16,164 nt of DNA from Peptococcaceae bacterium (GTDB taxonomy: Bacteria > Bacillota > Peptococcia > Peptococcales > Peptococcaceae). This document shows positions 6,237 through 13,669 of this stretch, piece by piece (positions within the stretch are counted from its first letter, which is position 1; every line of letters begins with the position of its first letter). The stretch is taken from positions 1 through 16,164 of the forward strand of contig JAHZHI010000036.1 in assembly GCA_019420345.1 (NCBI GenBank), given 5' to 3'. The translations under genes and the position numbers were made by a program. The notes beneath the pieces were generated by a model. That model saw only the letters and a list, made by a program, of their open reading frames with translations, ran no database searches and had not been told where the DNA came from.

Positions 6237-6826
6237 TAGCTGAAAAAGGATTTTATTTTCTGCCACAACGTTGTTTTTTCTTGTTCAGATTGCTTCTCTG
6301 TATTATCTCTAAACTTAGATTCATCAGGGTCAGGCGTTGCAGTGACAGCTTCGTTATCGGTTTTATCAGCTTCTGAGTTATTTGGCTGCACAGACTCATC
6401 TGGCGATGAGTCATCATTATCATTATCGTTTTCACCGTTTTGCGAACTGACTGCCTGGAGAGCTTCCATGAGTTGAGTTTGTAACACTGCTACATGGTCT
6501 TTCTCAGCGATGAGTTGTGTTTGAAGGTCTTTAACAAGATCTTTTTCGTCACTAAGTTCATCTTGGAGTTGTACTATCTTAATAAGTAGATGTTTATTTT
6601 CATCAGACAACCGTTGTATTTGATCTTTTTTTTCTTCATCAATGATGACGACAGGGTTCTTGGAGCGTTTTTCATCAAGAAATGCAACGGCTTCATCATC
6701 AAGGTAGTTTGTTCTCCCAACCTTAGAAATATGGCCATTTAGCTCAGCTTCATAGCGCTTTACTTGTTTTCTTACTGCTTCATACGAAATGTCGTGCAAC
6801 GTTGCATATTCGCGCATGGAAATCAT
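6236..6826 (-). CDS. HTH plus coiled-coil DNA-binding protein (KfrA-like design)
   Basis: 196 residues from ATG 6826, selected because AAAGGGG lies 8 bases upstream; the in-frame ATG at 6844 sits upstream of that site. Residues 4-55 are a MerR-like HTH (MREYATLHDISYEAVRKQVKRY...YLDDEAV). Residues 65-125 form a long coiled coil with repeated LQTQL units, 130-185 a low-complexity acidic linker (NDNDNDD), and 186-196 a short amphipathic tail TLWQKIKSFFS that could touch the membrane or a partner. The layout resembles KfrA and DUF536 plasmid proteins, linked to autoregulation and stable inheritance. CAACGTTG sites in and around its promoter suggest autorepression. The partition role is inferred from architecture. 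Confidence 0.7.
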   Translation of the reverse strand: MISMREYATLHDISYEAVRKQVKRYEAELNGHISKVGRTNYLDDEAVAFLDEKRSKNPVVIIDEEKKDQIQRLSDENKHLLIKIVQLQDELSDEKDLVKDLQTQLIAEKDHVAVLQTQLMEALQAVSSQNGENDNDNDDSSPDESVQPNNSEADKTDNEAVTATPDPDESKFRDNTEKQSEQEKTTLWQKIKSFFS

Positions 6827-6915
6827 ATACACAACCCCTTTCATGCAACGTTGTTTTTAACGAAAGCAACTCTGTTGCATAACCATTGTACAACGTTGCT
6901 CATATAAAATTATAT
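6795..6915 (-). promoter_or_regulatory. Promoter and CAACGTTG operators of the KfrA-like gene
   Basis: CAACGTTG occurs at 6797-6804 (within the 12-bp palindrome TGCAACGTTGCA, inside the gene), 6846-6853 and 6891-6898. A spaced variant GCAAC-TCT-GTTGC lies at 6866-6878. A fourth exact copy lies far away in the 3' end of the gene (6266-6273). On the minus strand an extended -10 TGATATAAT (TATAAT = 6909-6914) would start RNA near 6902, so the sites lie just downstream of the start, as expected for repression. Confidence 0.65.
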
Positions 6916-6950
6916 CATAAATAGATAAAAAATAAAAGGAGAGTGATTCA

Positions 6951-7139
6951 ATGACCGCTGAAAAACGAGCTACGATTAGAAAATTTATCAACGACTAGAA
7001 AGAACGTGGCGACGAGAAGCAGGACAATGACCGTGCTGTCATAGCGGCTTATGGGCTAAACAAAAAATCTCTAGAATTCACAAGCGAGTTCGCTTGTGTG
7101 GCAATATTGATGAAGATGTATTAGAGGCTTACTGACTGA
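6951..7139 (+). pseudogene. Internally deleted DNA methyltransferase remnant
   Basis: AGGAGAG (6938-6944) and ATG 6951 open a frame reading MTAEKRATIRKFIND, stop, KERGDEKQ, then DNDRAVIAAYGLNKK...CVAILMKMY, stop, RLTD, stop. The first part matches the N-terminus of large class I/type IIG adenine methyltransferases (usually ...W..RGDEK.ETQRFW), with the Trp codon changed to TAG. The second part matches their extreme C-terminus (NDRAV..AYG...VA.LM..Y), where a Gln codon appears as TAG. Everything between, normally many hundreds of residues including the SAM and NPPY motifs, is missing. It looks like a large in-frame internal deletion followed by decay. TAG is a normal stop in the regulator and rep genes, so recoding is unlikely. 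Family assignment is from remembered signatures. Confidence 0.65.
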
Positions 7140-7177
7140 AAAAATTGTTTATGATCATGGTATTAGTTCATAAAGTA

Positions 7178-7260
7178 TGATATAATAATAGTAACTTCTC
7201 CCCCAGGCCTCTGGTTTCTATTTTAAGAAATTAAGCACACTTGGGGGCGTTCTGTTTTTT
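7178..7260 (+). ncRNA. Small structured RNA upstream of abiF (abiF-type RNA candidate)
   Basis: An extended -10 TGATATAAT (TATAAT = 7181-7186) would start RNA near 7193. The RNA would fold with outer stem CCCCCAG (7200-7206) / TTGGGGG (7241-7247), inner hairpin TTTCT/AGAAA (7215-7219 / 7226-7230) and an alternative CCAG/CTGG hairpin (7203-7214). It ends in TTCTGTTTTTT (7250-7260), a Rho-independent terminator, giving about 65 nt. It lies directly before the Abi ribosome binding site. A conserved RNA motif upstream of abiF genes has been described from comparative genomics; membership here is inferred from position and shape. The terminator could also act as an attenuator for the Abi gene. Confidence 0.6.
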
Positions 7261-7273
7261 AGGAGGAATTTTT

Positions 7274-8155
7274 TTGACGGATAAATCTTTTAAAACACTT
7301 GATGAACAATTAGATATTTTAAAATCACGTGGACTCCATATCAATGATGAAATTAGTGCAAAAAACTTTCTGCTTAATAACAACTATTATCGAGTCAGTG
7401 GCTATTCTTTGACTTTGAGAAAGAATGATCAATTTTTTGATAATGTTAGCTTTGAAGATATAGTGGATATTTATGAATTTGATCATGAATTACGTCATAT
7501 TCTTTTGAAGTATATTGAGGTCATTGAAGTTAATTTCAAATCCATTTACGCCTATGAATTTTCTAAAGTTTATGGCCCAGATGGTTATTTAAATTCATCC
7601 CATTTTACAGATAATCAAAAATATAACAATATCCTTCAAAAATCAGAACATCAAAAAGAAACTAGTCTTCCACATGAAGCATATTTAAAACATTTTATTC
7701 AAGAATTACATCAAAATATTCCTCTGTGGGCTTATGTTGATCTTTTTACCATTGCTAATATTTCAATGCTATATGCTATTACTGATGAAAGTATAAAAGA
7801 TACTATCGCAAAAGACTACGGATTAGCGATGAGTAATAATAGTAGAATATTGGGTAAATTTATGCACAGTATGACAATTCTTCGAAATCTTTGTGCGCAT
7901 GGTAGCCGACTGTTTAATCGATTATTTGAACAAAGACCGTCGCTTAATCGAAGAGAAAGAGCTTTATTACGATGCAATCCTGATGGAAGCGTAGATAACT
8001 CGCATCTTTTTGGATTTATTTTAATTATGAAACGTTTGCTGGATGACGAAGAGTATCAAGCGTTAAAAAAAGAACTTATTTCATTAACAAATCGTATTTC
8101 ATTTGTAAAAATGAGATATTATGGTTTTCCAGACAATTGGAAAGAGGTAATCTAA
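7274..8155 (+). CDS. abiF: Abi_2-family abortive infection protein (AbiF/AbiD type, HEPN)
   Basis: 293 residues from TTG 7274, chosen because AGGAGG (7261-7266) is 7 bases upstream; upstream extensions run into the RNA terminator. The start TDKSFKTLDEQLDILKSRGL, the block NNYYRVSGYSLTL (residues 36-48), FEDIVDIYEFDHELRHILLKYIEVIE (60-85) and ILRNLCAHGSRLFNR (202-216) are diagnostic of the Abi_2 family. RNLCAH (204-209) is an R-x4-H HEPN ribonuclease motif, so the product is probably an RNase toxin that halts growth on phage infection. AbiF-like proteins have been proposed as relatives of Cas13. The preceding small RNA may be its cognate RNA or antitoxin. It has its own terminator, so it is a self-contained two-component cassette beside a methyltransferase remnant. 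Confidence 0.88.
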   Translation: MTDKSFKTLDEQLDILKSRGLHINDEISAKNFLLNNNYYRVSGYSLTLRKNDQFFDNVSFEDIVDIYEFDHELRHILLKYIEVIEVNFKSIYAYEFSKVYGPDGYLNSSHFTDNQKYNNILQKSEHQKETSLPHEAYLKHFIQELHQNIPLWAYVDLFTIANISMLYAITDESIKDTIAKDYGLAMSNNSRILGKFMHSMTILRNLCAHGSRLFNRLFEQRPSLNRRERALLRCNPDGSVDNSHLFGFILIMKRLLDDEEYQALKKELISLTNRISFVKMRYYGFPDNWKEVI

Positions 8156-8199
8156 AAAACTGGCAATAGAAATGCAACATTTCTATTGCCAGTTTTTTT
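8154..8199. terminator. Long bidirectional terminator after abiF
   Basis: 21-bp perfect stem (8154-8174 with 8178-8198, loop CAA) whose left arm overlaps the abiF stop codon and whose right arm ends in a run of T. The A run on the left side gives a T run on the minus strand too. Confidence 0.92.
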
Positions 8200-8358
8200 A
8201 GGTTTTAGATTAATGCTGACAGTAATACTGGTCAGCATAAGCAGTTGCTATCGTATATAAATAATAAAGCTTACCTTTGTAGGTATCGATTATATGTTGT
8301 AGTTATGATGTTATTTCATTAATAAAGAAGCCCTTTATATGATTTCTAATTTTTAAAT
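8200..8358. other. Intergenic spacer with an inverted repeat
   Basis: AT-rich spacer between abiF and the 3' end of the LysR gene. The only structure is the inverted repeat ATGCTGAC...GTCAGCAT (8213-8238) with inner CAGTA/TACTG. It lacks a T tract on either strand. No gene is seen. Confidence 0.6.
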
Positions 8359-9243
8359 TTAAATATATTTTAGAAATTCTTCTTGAAGGATAGATAACGG
8401 CTGTTTGTTTGAAACAATATATCCAAAATGAAAATATACTGGTGGAGAAATCGGTATTAGTATGAATTTCTTCTTTTTTGCATAAAATTGTTCAAATTCT
8501 CTTTTTGTTACCATTCCGACTCCAAGTTCATTATTTATTAAACGTTGCTGAGCTTGTATTGAATTCACTTCAAATGTCAGGTTGCATGTTCGATGTGATG
8601 AATAAGGGAAATCATATTTGTAAGATATTATTGTGTCAAGATTTTTTTGGGGTTCAAAACATTCTATGTTAATTTCTGACAATTTTTTTTTCGATAGACA
8701 AGCAAAAATTTCTTCTCTAAACAATGTGTTAAAGTTTAACGCATTGTTATTTAATTTTGCCTGAAAAATCCCTTCATGTAAATCCATTTCATAAATACCA
8801 CAAAATCCGATATCAAATGTTGATGTAGCCATTAAATCAATAATTTCTTTAGGAGACGCACTTTTTAAATTAAGATTAACGTTTTGATGCTTTTGAGCAA
8901 ATTTAAAAATAGCATTTTCTAAATAATCATCAATTATTCTAGGAATACTAATAATAGATAATTCGCCAGATAAGGATTTTTCAGCCTTTTCTATAGGATA
9001 ATTTTCGAGAATTTGTTTATATATTTCTAATATTTGGTCTGCTTTTTCAGCGATAAAAAGTCCGTCTTCTGTAAGTGTACATCCTTTAGAAGAACGTATG
9101 ATTAAGGATTTTCCAAAAAAATTTTCCAGATTTTTGATTGCTTTACTAACACCTTGATGTGAAATAAAAAATTTCTCAGCGGTAGCATTTATAGATCCGG
9201 TTTTCTTTATATCACAGAGATACATTAATTGATCAAAATTCAT
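8359..9243 (-). CDS. LysR-family transcriptional regulator
   Basis: 294 residues from ATG 9243, with ribosome binding site AAAGGTGG. Residues 1-60 are the LysR winged HTH (MNFDQLMYLCDIKKTGSINATAEKFFISHQGVSKAIKNLENFFGKSL). The rest is a periplasmic-binding-protein-like effector domain (LSGELSIISIPRI; FDIGFCGIYE; LGVGMVTKREFEQFY). It is divergent from the permease/hydrolase genes with a 155-bp shared intergenic region, the classic arrangement in which the LysR protein activates its target when the substrate is present. The ligand is therefore probably the transported anion or its product. Length and domains are complete. Confidence 0.92.
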   Translation of the reverse strand: MNFDQLMYLCDIKKTGSINATAEKFFISHQGVSKAIKNLENFFGKSLIIRSSKGCTLTEDGLFIAEKADQILEIYKQILENYPIEKAEKSLSGELSIISIPRIIDDYLENAIFKFAQKHQNVNLNLKSASPKEIIDLMATSTFDIGFCGIYEMDLHEGIFQAKLNNNALNFNTLFREEIFACLSKKKLSEINIECFEPQKNLDTIISYKYDFPYSSHRTCNLTFEVNSIQAQQRLINNELGVGMVTKREFEQFYAKKKKFILIPISPPVYFHFGYIVSNKQPLSILQEEFLKYI

Positions 9244-9398
9244 AATTTATACCACCTTTTTAATAGATGATGCAACTAAAAGTTGCAACTGATATTAATT
9301 GATATTATTGTTGCTTCCAACGATCTATATGTATGCCATAAAATAGAATTATAAAAATAGTGTAGTAAATTTTTAATTATTAGTGGGGAGGGTTTAGC
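9244..9398. promoter_or_regulatory. Divergent control region of LysR and permease genes
   Basis: Contains the 17-bp palindrome TGCAACT-AAA-AGTTGCA (9271-9287), a candidate LysR autoregulatory site, and a nearby GATAT/ATATT repeat pair (9291-9307). Candidate -10 elements toward the permease are CATAAA (9337-9342) and TATAAA (about 9350-9355), but no convincing -35 is visible, consistent with an activator-dependent promoter. GGGGAGGG (9385-9392) is the permease ribosome binding site. Confidence 0.5.
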
Positions 9399-10853
9399 AT
9401 GTCTACTGAAGTGAAAAAAAAAAGTTCAATGTATTTGATCCATGCTAGCATCTATTTAGTATTAACGATTGGAATTGGGTTGCTACCAACATTCGGACAG
9501 GTAACTGAATATGGGATGGATATACTTGGCATCTTTATTGGACTAATTTACGGATGGACTTTTATTGGTTTTGTATGGCCAAGTATTTTTGGTTTAGTAG
9601 CACTTGGATACACTGCTTTTTCAACAGACGTTCTTACAGCTGTTGCAATGGGATTTAGCGATACTCTCGTTTGGATGGTTTTCTTCATGATGATATTTGC
9701 TGAAATCTTGAGAAGAACAGGTGTAACAGAGTACATGGGATATTGGATATTAAGCAGAAAAATTTGCAATGGTAAGCCTTGGTTTTTAATTTTTACATTA
9801 TTTTCTGTCGCATTTATTTGTGGTGGCATAGTTTCTATGTATGGGACTTTGTTTATGCTATGGGCTATCGTTTACGAACTATTTAATATTGCAGGATATG
9901 AAAAACGATCTTTACGATGTGCATTTATCTTAGCTGGCATTCTATATATGTGTGCAATGTCTTGTATGATTTTTCCATTCAAACCATATCCAAGCGTGGT
10001 ATTAGGATTATGCGCAAATGCAGGTGCCACAACACTTCCATTCGTACCATGGCTTATTATTGGTATGATTACTGCATTCGGTATGATTTTACTTTATATG
10101 GCTGTTGGAAAATTCGTTTTTAAATTGGATTATTCCAAATTTAGTGAGCTGGGAGATGTATTTTCTGAATATCGTTCGCGAAAAATGTCTTCTGAAAATA
10201 AATTAGGAATGATGTTGTTAGCTGTTTTTATCATTATTTTAGTATTAATTGCAGTTATGCCTTCAGGTATCTCTATTATAGGCTTTCTTAAAAAAGCAGA
10301 TATGGTTGGCATGGCATTAATTTTGATTTGTATTGCTATTCTATATAGAAAAAAAGATGGCTCAAATCTTGTAACTTTTGCTGAACTTACCCATGCAGTT
10401 AGTTGGGACATTATTTTAATGTTTGCTGTGACCTTGCCTGTTTGTGGTGCAATGGGTAGCGAAGAAACTGGTATTATGACTACAATAATGTCAGCATTGA
10501 CACCATTACTATCTCATTTATCTCCAACAATGTTCGTTATTGCTTCAGTTGTTGTACTTGGATTTATTACACAAGTAGCACATAATTTAGTTCTCACAAT
10601 GACATTTACACCATTATTAGCAACAGTAGCTGCTAATTATGGTATAGATCCACTACTTTTTGGATTTTTGTTAGTTACAATGTTGCAATGTGCCACAGCT
10701 ACCCCAGCTGCATCAGCGCAGGGAGCACTTGTTTTTGCAAATTCGGAATGGATTGCGACTAAAGATGCATATAAACTTGGATTCACATTTGCAATAATAG
10801 CAATGATTGTATTAATTTGCCTTGTTTACCCAGTAGGAATTGTGTTGTTTTAA
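9399..10853 (+). CDS. SLC13-like anion permease
   Basis: 484-residue inner-membrane protein with about eleven to twelve hydrophobic segments, including ~14-32, 41-70, 88-104, 128-160, 172-195, 215-240, 270-290, 303-316, 335-352, 377-410, 420-432 and 461-482. Overall length, the paired-repeat layout and the late TATPAASAQGALVF block (433-446) resemble divalent-anion/sodium symporters of the SLC13/DASS group. The two SNT sodium/substrate motifs of that group are not apparent; the corresponding places read VSMYGT (145-150) and TQVAHN (391-396). The ion coupling and substrate may therefore differ from dicarboxylate carriers. It starts at ATG 9399 with GGGGAGGG and forms an operon with the hydrolase 32 bases downstream. 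A related permease superfamily member cannot be excluded. Confidence 0.75.
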   Translation: MSTEVKKKSSMYLIHASIYLVLTIGIGLLPTFGQVTEYGMDILGIFIGLIYGWTFIGFVWPSIFGLVALGYTAFSTDVLTAVAMGFSDTLVWMVFFMMIFAEILRRTGVTEYMGYWILSRKICNGKPWFLIFTLFSVAFICGGIVSMYGTLFMLWAIVYELFNIAGYEKRSLRCAFILAGILYMCAMSCMIFPFKPYPSVVLGLCANAGATTLPFVPWLIIGMITAFGMILLYMAVGKFVFKLDYSKFSELGDVFSEYRSRKMSSENKLGMMLLAVFIIILVLIAVMPSGISIIGFLKKADMVGMALILICIAILYRKKDGSNLVTFAELTHAVSWDIILMFAVTLPVCGAMGSEETGIMTTIMSALTPLLSHLSPTMFVIASVVVLGFITQVAHNLVLTMTFTPLLATVAANYGIDPLLFGFLLVTMLQCATATPAASAQGALVFANSEWIATKDAYKLGFTFAIIAMIVLICLVYPVGIVLF

Positions 10854-10885
10854 TAGTTATCAAATTAATTTAGGAGGAAACTAAT

Positions 10886-12922
10886 ATGGCCAAACAGAAC
10901 AATAAAGTATTTGTTATTGGAATTGATGGGATGGATCCTAAAACTACGAGAAGAATGGTAGATGAAGGGAAACTTCCAAATATAGAAAAATTAATCAAAA
11001 GAGGATCAGCACGAAAAGATCTTATGTTGCTGGGGGCCAATCCAACAATTACACCACCTATGTGGACAACAATGGCTACTGGTGCCTACCCTATGACTCA
11101 CGGTATTACTTGCTATTGGAATCAACATCCAACGGATTTAAGTAGATTCGAGTTTGCCTTTGATTCAAGACAATGTAAGGCAGAACAAGTTTGGAATTGC
11201 ATCGCCGAAGCTGGAAAAAAAGTCTTAGTGTGGACATGGCCATCCAGTTGGCCACCTTCCTCAACAAATGAAAATCTTCATGTTGTAGGGAACTTTAGTC
11301 CTTCAATGCCAAATTGTAGCGGATGTGATATTGATGATGAACATATTACGTTTGCATCGATTGAAAATACCACAGTGAAAAAAAGAGAAAAGCAATCTTT
11401 AAAAGGTGGCGTTGGATGTATTAATGAAGGAGAAGTTGTAGAAGCCGAAGATACAGATGGAAATTACATTGCCACCTTTAAATCAAGTGACAATAAATCA
11501 TTTGTCTTATTAGATCATCATGAAGGTGAAGAATTAAATGAAACACCAAGTATTGTTGCAACTTATGATGTGCCATTAAAATCACCTGTTAACTGGAAAT
11601 ATGATATACCAGAAGGAGCATTAGAATTTCCTATCATTATTGCTGGAGGCATGAAACAACTTCCTTCATTATTATTAAAAAACGATGATGGAATTTATGA
11701 TCATATTGATATTTATTTGAATAAAAAAGAAAATCAACCAATTGCACGTTTAAAAGATAAAGAATTCTTACCAGTTTTGAATATGGAATTGATATACAAT
11801 GATGAAAAGGTCGAAGGAAATCGACATGCCTCGGTCATGAAAATTGATCCAGAGGGTAAATATGTTGAGATTTCAATGGGAAAATGTCTCGACCATACAA
11901 CAGAACGAAAAGAAGAACTTTGGCATCCAAAATCATTATATCAGCAAGCAGTTGATGCAGCAGGATATGTTCCATATGCATGTTCACTAGGTGGTGGATA
12001 TCCTGAAATGATTAGTCAACGTGTATTACCATCATACCATTATGGGGCAATATGGCAAGCAAAAGCTTTGTTGAGTTTGATTGAACAAAATGATTATGAA
12101 GCCGTCTTTACACACTTACACAATTGTGATCATGTTGGTCATCCATGTTGGCGTTGGGCAAAAAGCAGAGAAAAATATGGTTGGAATGACGAAAAAGTTT
12201 ATCAAGGATTTATTGAACAAGTATATAAAGATACTGATGAATATGTAGGTATGTTAATGCCACTTCTTGACAAAGGCTGGACATTAATTTTAACTTCAGA
12301 CCATGGTTTGCTCTGCAGTGTTGAGGATGATCTTCCATATTTAGGTGAGGCTTTTGTTATGAATGTTGGGGTTATGAAAGACCTTGGCTATACCGTTCTA
12401 AAAAAGGATGACACAGGAAAAGACTTACATCAGATCGACTGGGCAAAAACACGAGCAGTTTCGCCACGAGGTAATCATATTTATATTAACCTTAAAGGAA
12501 GAAACAACCAAGAAGGTATTGATGGGATTGTGGATCCAAAAGATAAATATGAATTAGAACGCCAAATTATTGACGATCTATATAGTTATCGCTTAAACGG
12601 AAAACGTATAGTAAATATTGCGTTGAGAAATAAAGATGCTGTCTTGTTAGGCCTAACTGGCGAACAGTGTGGAGATATTATCTATTTCTTAGATGAAGGA
12701 TTTAATAGACTACATGGAGATGCGTTATCAACAACAGAAGGTTATTTTGGAACATCAGTATCTCCATTGTTTATTGCAGCAGGAAACGGTGTAAAATCAG
12801 GCTATACGCTTGATAGAATGATTAATCAAGTAGATTTAGCACCAACTATCGCTGCCATAATGAACGTACGACAACCAAAAAATGCAGATGGAGCTGTTGT
12901 ATTTCAAATATTAAACGAATAA
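10886..12922 (+). CDS. Alkaline-phosphatase-superfamily hydrolase (phosphodiesterase-like)
   Basis: 678 residues from ATG 10886 with AGGAGG 8 bases upstream. Two-metal phospho- or sulfo-hydrolase related to type I phosphodiesterase/nucleotide pyrophosphatases. Visible active-site elements: IGIDGMD (11-17, metal Asp), NPTITPPMWTTMATGAYPMT (52-71; T56 probable nucleophile, then HG), NCDHVGH (413-419; metal Asp and His), TSDHGL (470-475; metal Asp-His) and LHGDALSTT (609-617; final His). All metal ligands expected for the family appear present. Residues about 120-340 form a large insertion that probably shapes substrate choice; it contains several Cys (C144, C147, C178). No signal peptide, so it acts in the cytoplasm on whatever the permease imports. 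Phosphonoacetate hydrolase and phosphodiester or sulfate-ester hydrolase are possibilities; the substrate is not determinable here. Confidence 0.82.
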   Translation: MAKQNNKVFVIGIDGMDPKTTRRMVDEGKLPNIEKLIKRGSARKDLMLLGANPTITPPMWTTMATGAYPMTHGITCYWNQHPTDLSRFEFAFDSRQCKAEQVWNCIAEAGKKVLVWTWPSSWPPSSTNENLHVVGNFSPSMPNCSGCDIDDEHITFASIENTTVKKREKQSLKGGVGCINEGEVVEAEDTDGNYIATFKSSDNKSFVLLDHHEGEELNETPSIVATYDVPLKSPVNWKYDIPEGALEFPIIIAGGMKQLPSLLLKNDDGIYDHIDIYLNKKENQPIARLKDKEFLPVLNMELIYNDEKVEGNRHASVMKIDPEGKYVEISMGKCLDHTTERKEELWHPKSLYQQAVDAAGYVPYACSLGGGYPEMISQRVLPSYHYGAIWQAKALLSLIEQNDYEAVFTHLHNCDHVGHPCWRWAKSREKYGWNDEKVYQGFIEQVYKDTDEYVGMLMPLLDKGWTLILTSDHGLLCSVEDDLPYLGEAFVMNVGVMKDLGYTVLKKDDTGKDLHQIDWAKTRAVSPRGNHIYINLKGRNNQEGIDGIVDPKDKYELERQIIDDLYSYRLNGKRIVNIALRNKDAVLLGLTGEQCGDIIYFLDEGFNRLHGDALSTTEGYFGTSVSPLFIAAGNGVKSGYTLDRMINQVDLAPTIAAIMNVRQPKNADGAVVFQILNE

Positions 12923-12934
12923 TTGCAAACTTCA

Positions 12935-12978
12935 GATTAAAACCTATCTTAGAATTTTTACCAAGATAGGTTTTAATC
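12935..12978. terminator. Terminator after the hydrolase gene
   Basis: 16-bp perfect stem (GATTAAAACCTATCTT, 12935-12950, with 12963-12978) and a 12-nt loop, between the convergent hydrolase and resolvase genes. The T-rich arm (GGTTTTAATC) is short, so termination may be modest and backed up by the hairpin at 13081-13109. Confidence 0.7.
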
Positions 12979-13054
12979 ATTTATTCACAAAAAATATGCC
13001 TTTCCTACTACTTGTGGACTTTTTTCTATGACTCCCTGTTACACTACAAATTTT

Positions 13055-13654
13055 TCAAATAAGTGAGCCATTAACCTTCAAGAGAACATTTTTTTGTTCT
13101 CTTTTTTTTCGAACTAACGTTGATTTGCTAATCCCTGTCATCGCCGCCACTTGTGTGTAGGAATGATCTTCCAGCAATTCCATCGCATGATCAATTTGCT
13201 GATGTGAAAACTTTGGCGGCCTCCCTTCCCTATAACCCTCCTTCTGTCGCGCAATCGCCTTACCCTCCTGTGTTCGCTCCACGATCAAATCTCTTTCAAA
13301 TTCTGCAAAAGCCAAAAACATATTACGCATTAATTTTCCCGATGGTGAGTTGTCCAATTTTCCAACATTTAAAACGTTTACAATAATCCCTTCATCAATA
13401 AGCTTCGTGATCAATTCAGAAGCTTGGCCGACGCTACGCGCAAAACGGTCCAGTTTCGTCACAATAATTTCATCACCCAGCTGAACCGTCTTTAGCATCT
13501 TATCGAATGCAGGACGATCAACAATTCTACCCGTCATCACATCTTCAAAGATTTTTTCGGCACCAGCTTCTTTTAATACTTTTCTTTGTGCCTCCAAACT
13601 ATTCCCTTCCGTGGCTTGACCACGTGTCGATACACGGATATAACCATATTTCAC
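13055..13654 (-). CDS. Serine recombinase (resolvase)
   Basis: 199 residues from a GTG start at 13654 (ribosome binding site GGCGGTG). YIRVSTRGQ at the N-terminus carries the catalytic serine (S9). DRPAFDKML, VTKLDRFARS and the block FAEFERDLIVERTQEG followed by GRPPKF complete the resolvase/invertase catalytic domain, and YTQVAAMTGISKSTLVRKKRE (about 166-187) is the C-terminal HTH. Length is normal for small Tn3-type resolvases. With no transposase nearby, the likely role is conversion of plasmid multimers to monomers. Repeated TTTTGAC motifs and inverted repeats upstream are its probable res region. Confidence 0.92.
   Translation of the reverse strand: MKYGYIRVSTRGQATEGNSLEAQRKVLKEAGAEKIFEDVMTGRIVDRPAFDKMLKTVQLGDEIIVTKLDRFARSVGQASELITKLIDEGIIVNVLNVGKLDNSPSGKLMRNMFLAFAEFERDLIVERTQEGKAIARQKEGYREGRPPKFSHQQIDHAMELLEDHSYTQVAAMTGISKSTLVRKKREQKNVLLKVNGSLI
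13081..13109 (+). terminator. Plus-strand terminator embedded in the resolvase gene
   Basis: AGAGAACA (13081-13088) pairs with TGTTCTCT (13095-13102), followed by a run of T to about 13109: a textbook Rho-independent terminator in the plus direction. It lies inside the last 18 codons of the minus-strand resolvase, where it encodes KREQKNVLL. It would stop read-through from the permease/hydrolase operon into the antisense of the resolvase. Confidence 0.75.
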
Positions 13655-13669
13655 TCTTTATCACCGCCT

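Noticed and set aside
6951..7139. Amber (TAG) recoding so that the small frame would be translated through
   Set aside because: TAG ends the XRE regulator and rep genes normally, and the middle of the methyltransferase is missing, so decay is the simpler explanation.
12981..12989. TTATTCACA, a consensus DnaA box
   Set aside because: Single isolated site far from the iterons; one such match is expected by chance in AT-rich DNA of this length.
13055..13654. Resolvase as part of a Tn3-type transposon carrying the cargo cassette
   Set aside because: No transposase and no matching terminal inverted repeats found around 8200-13650.
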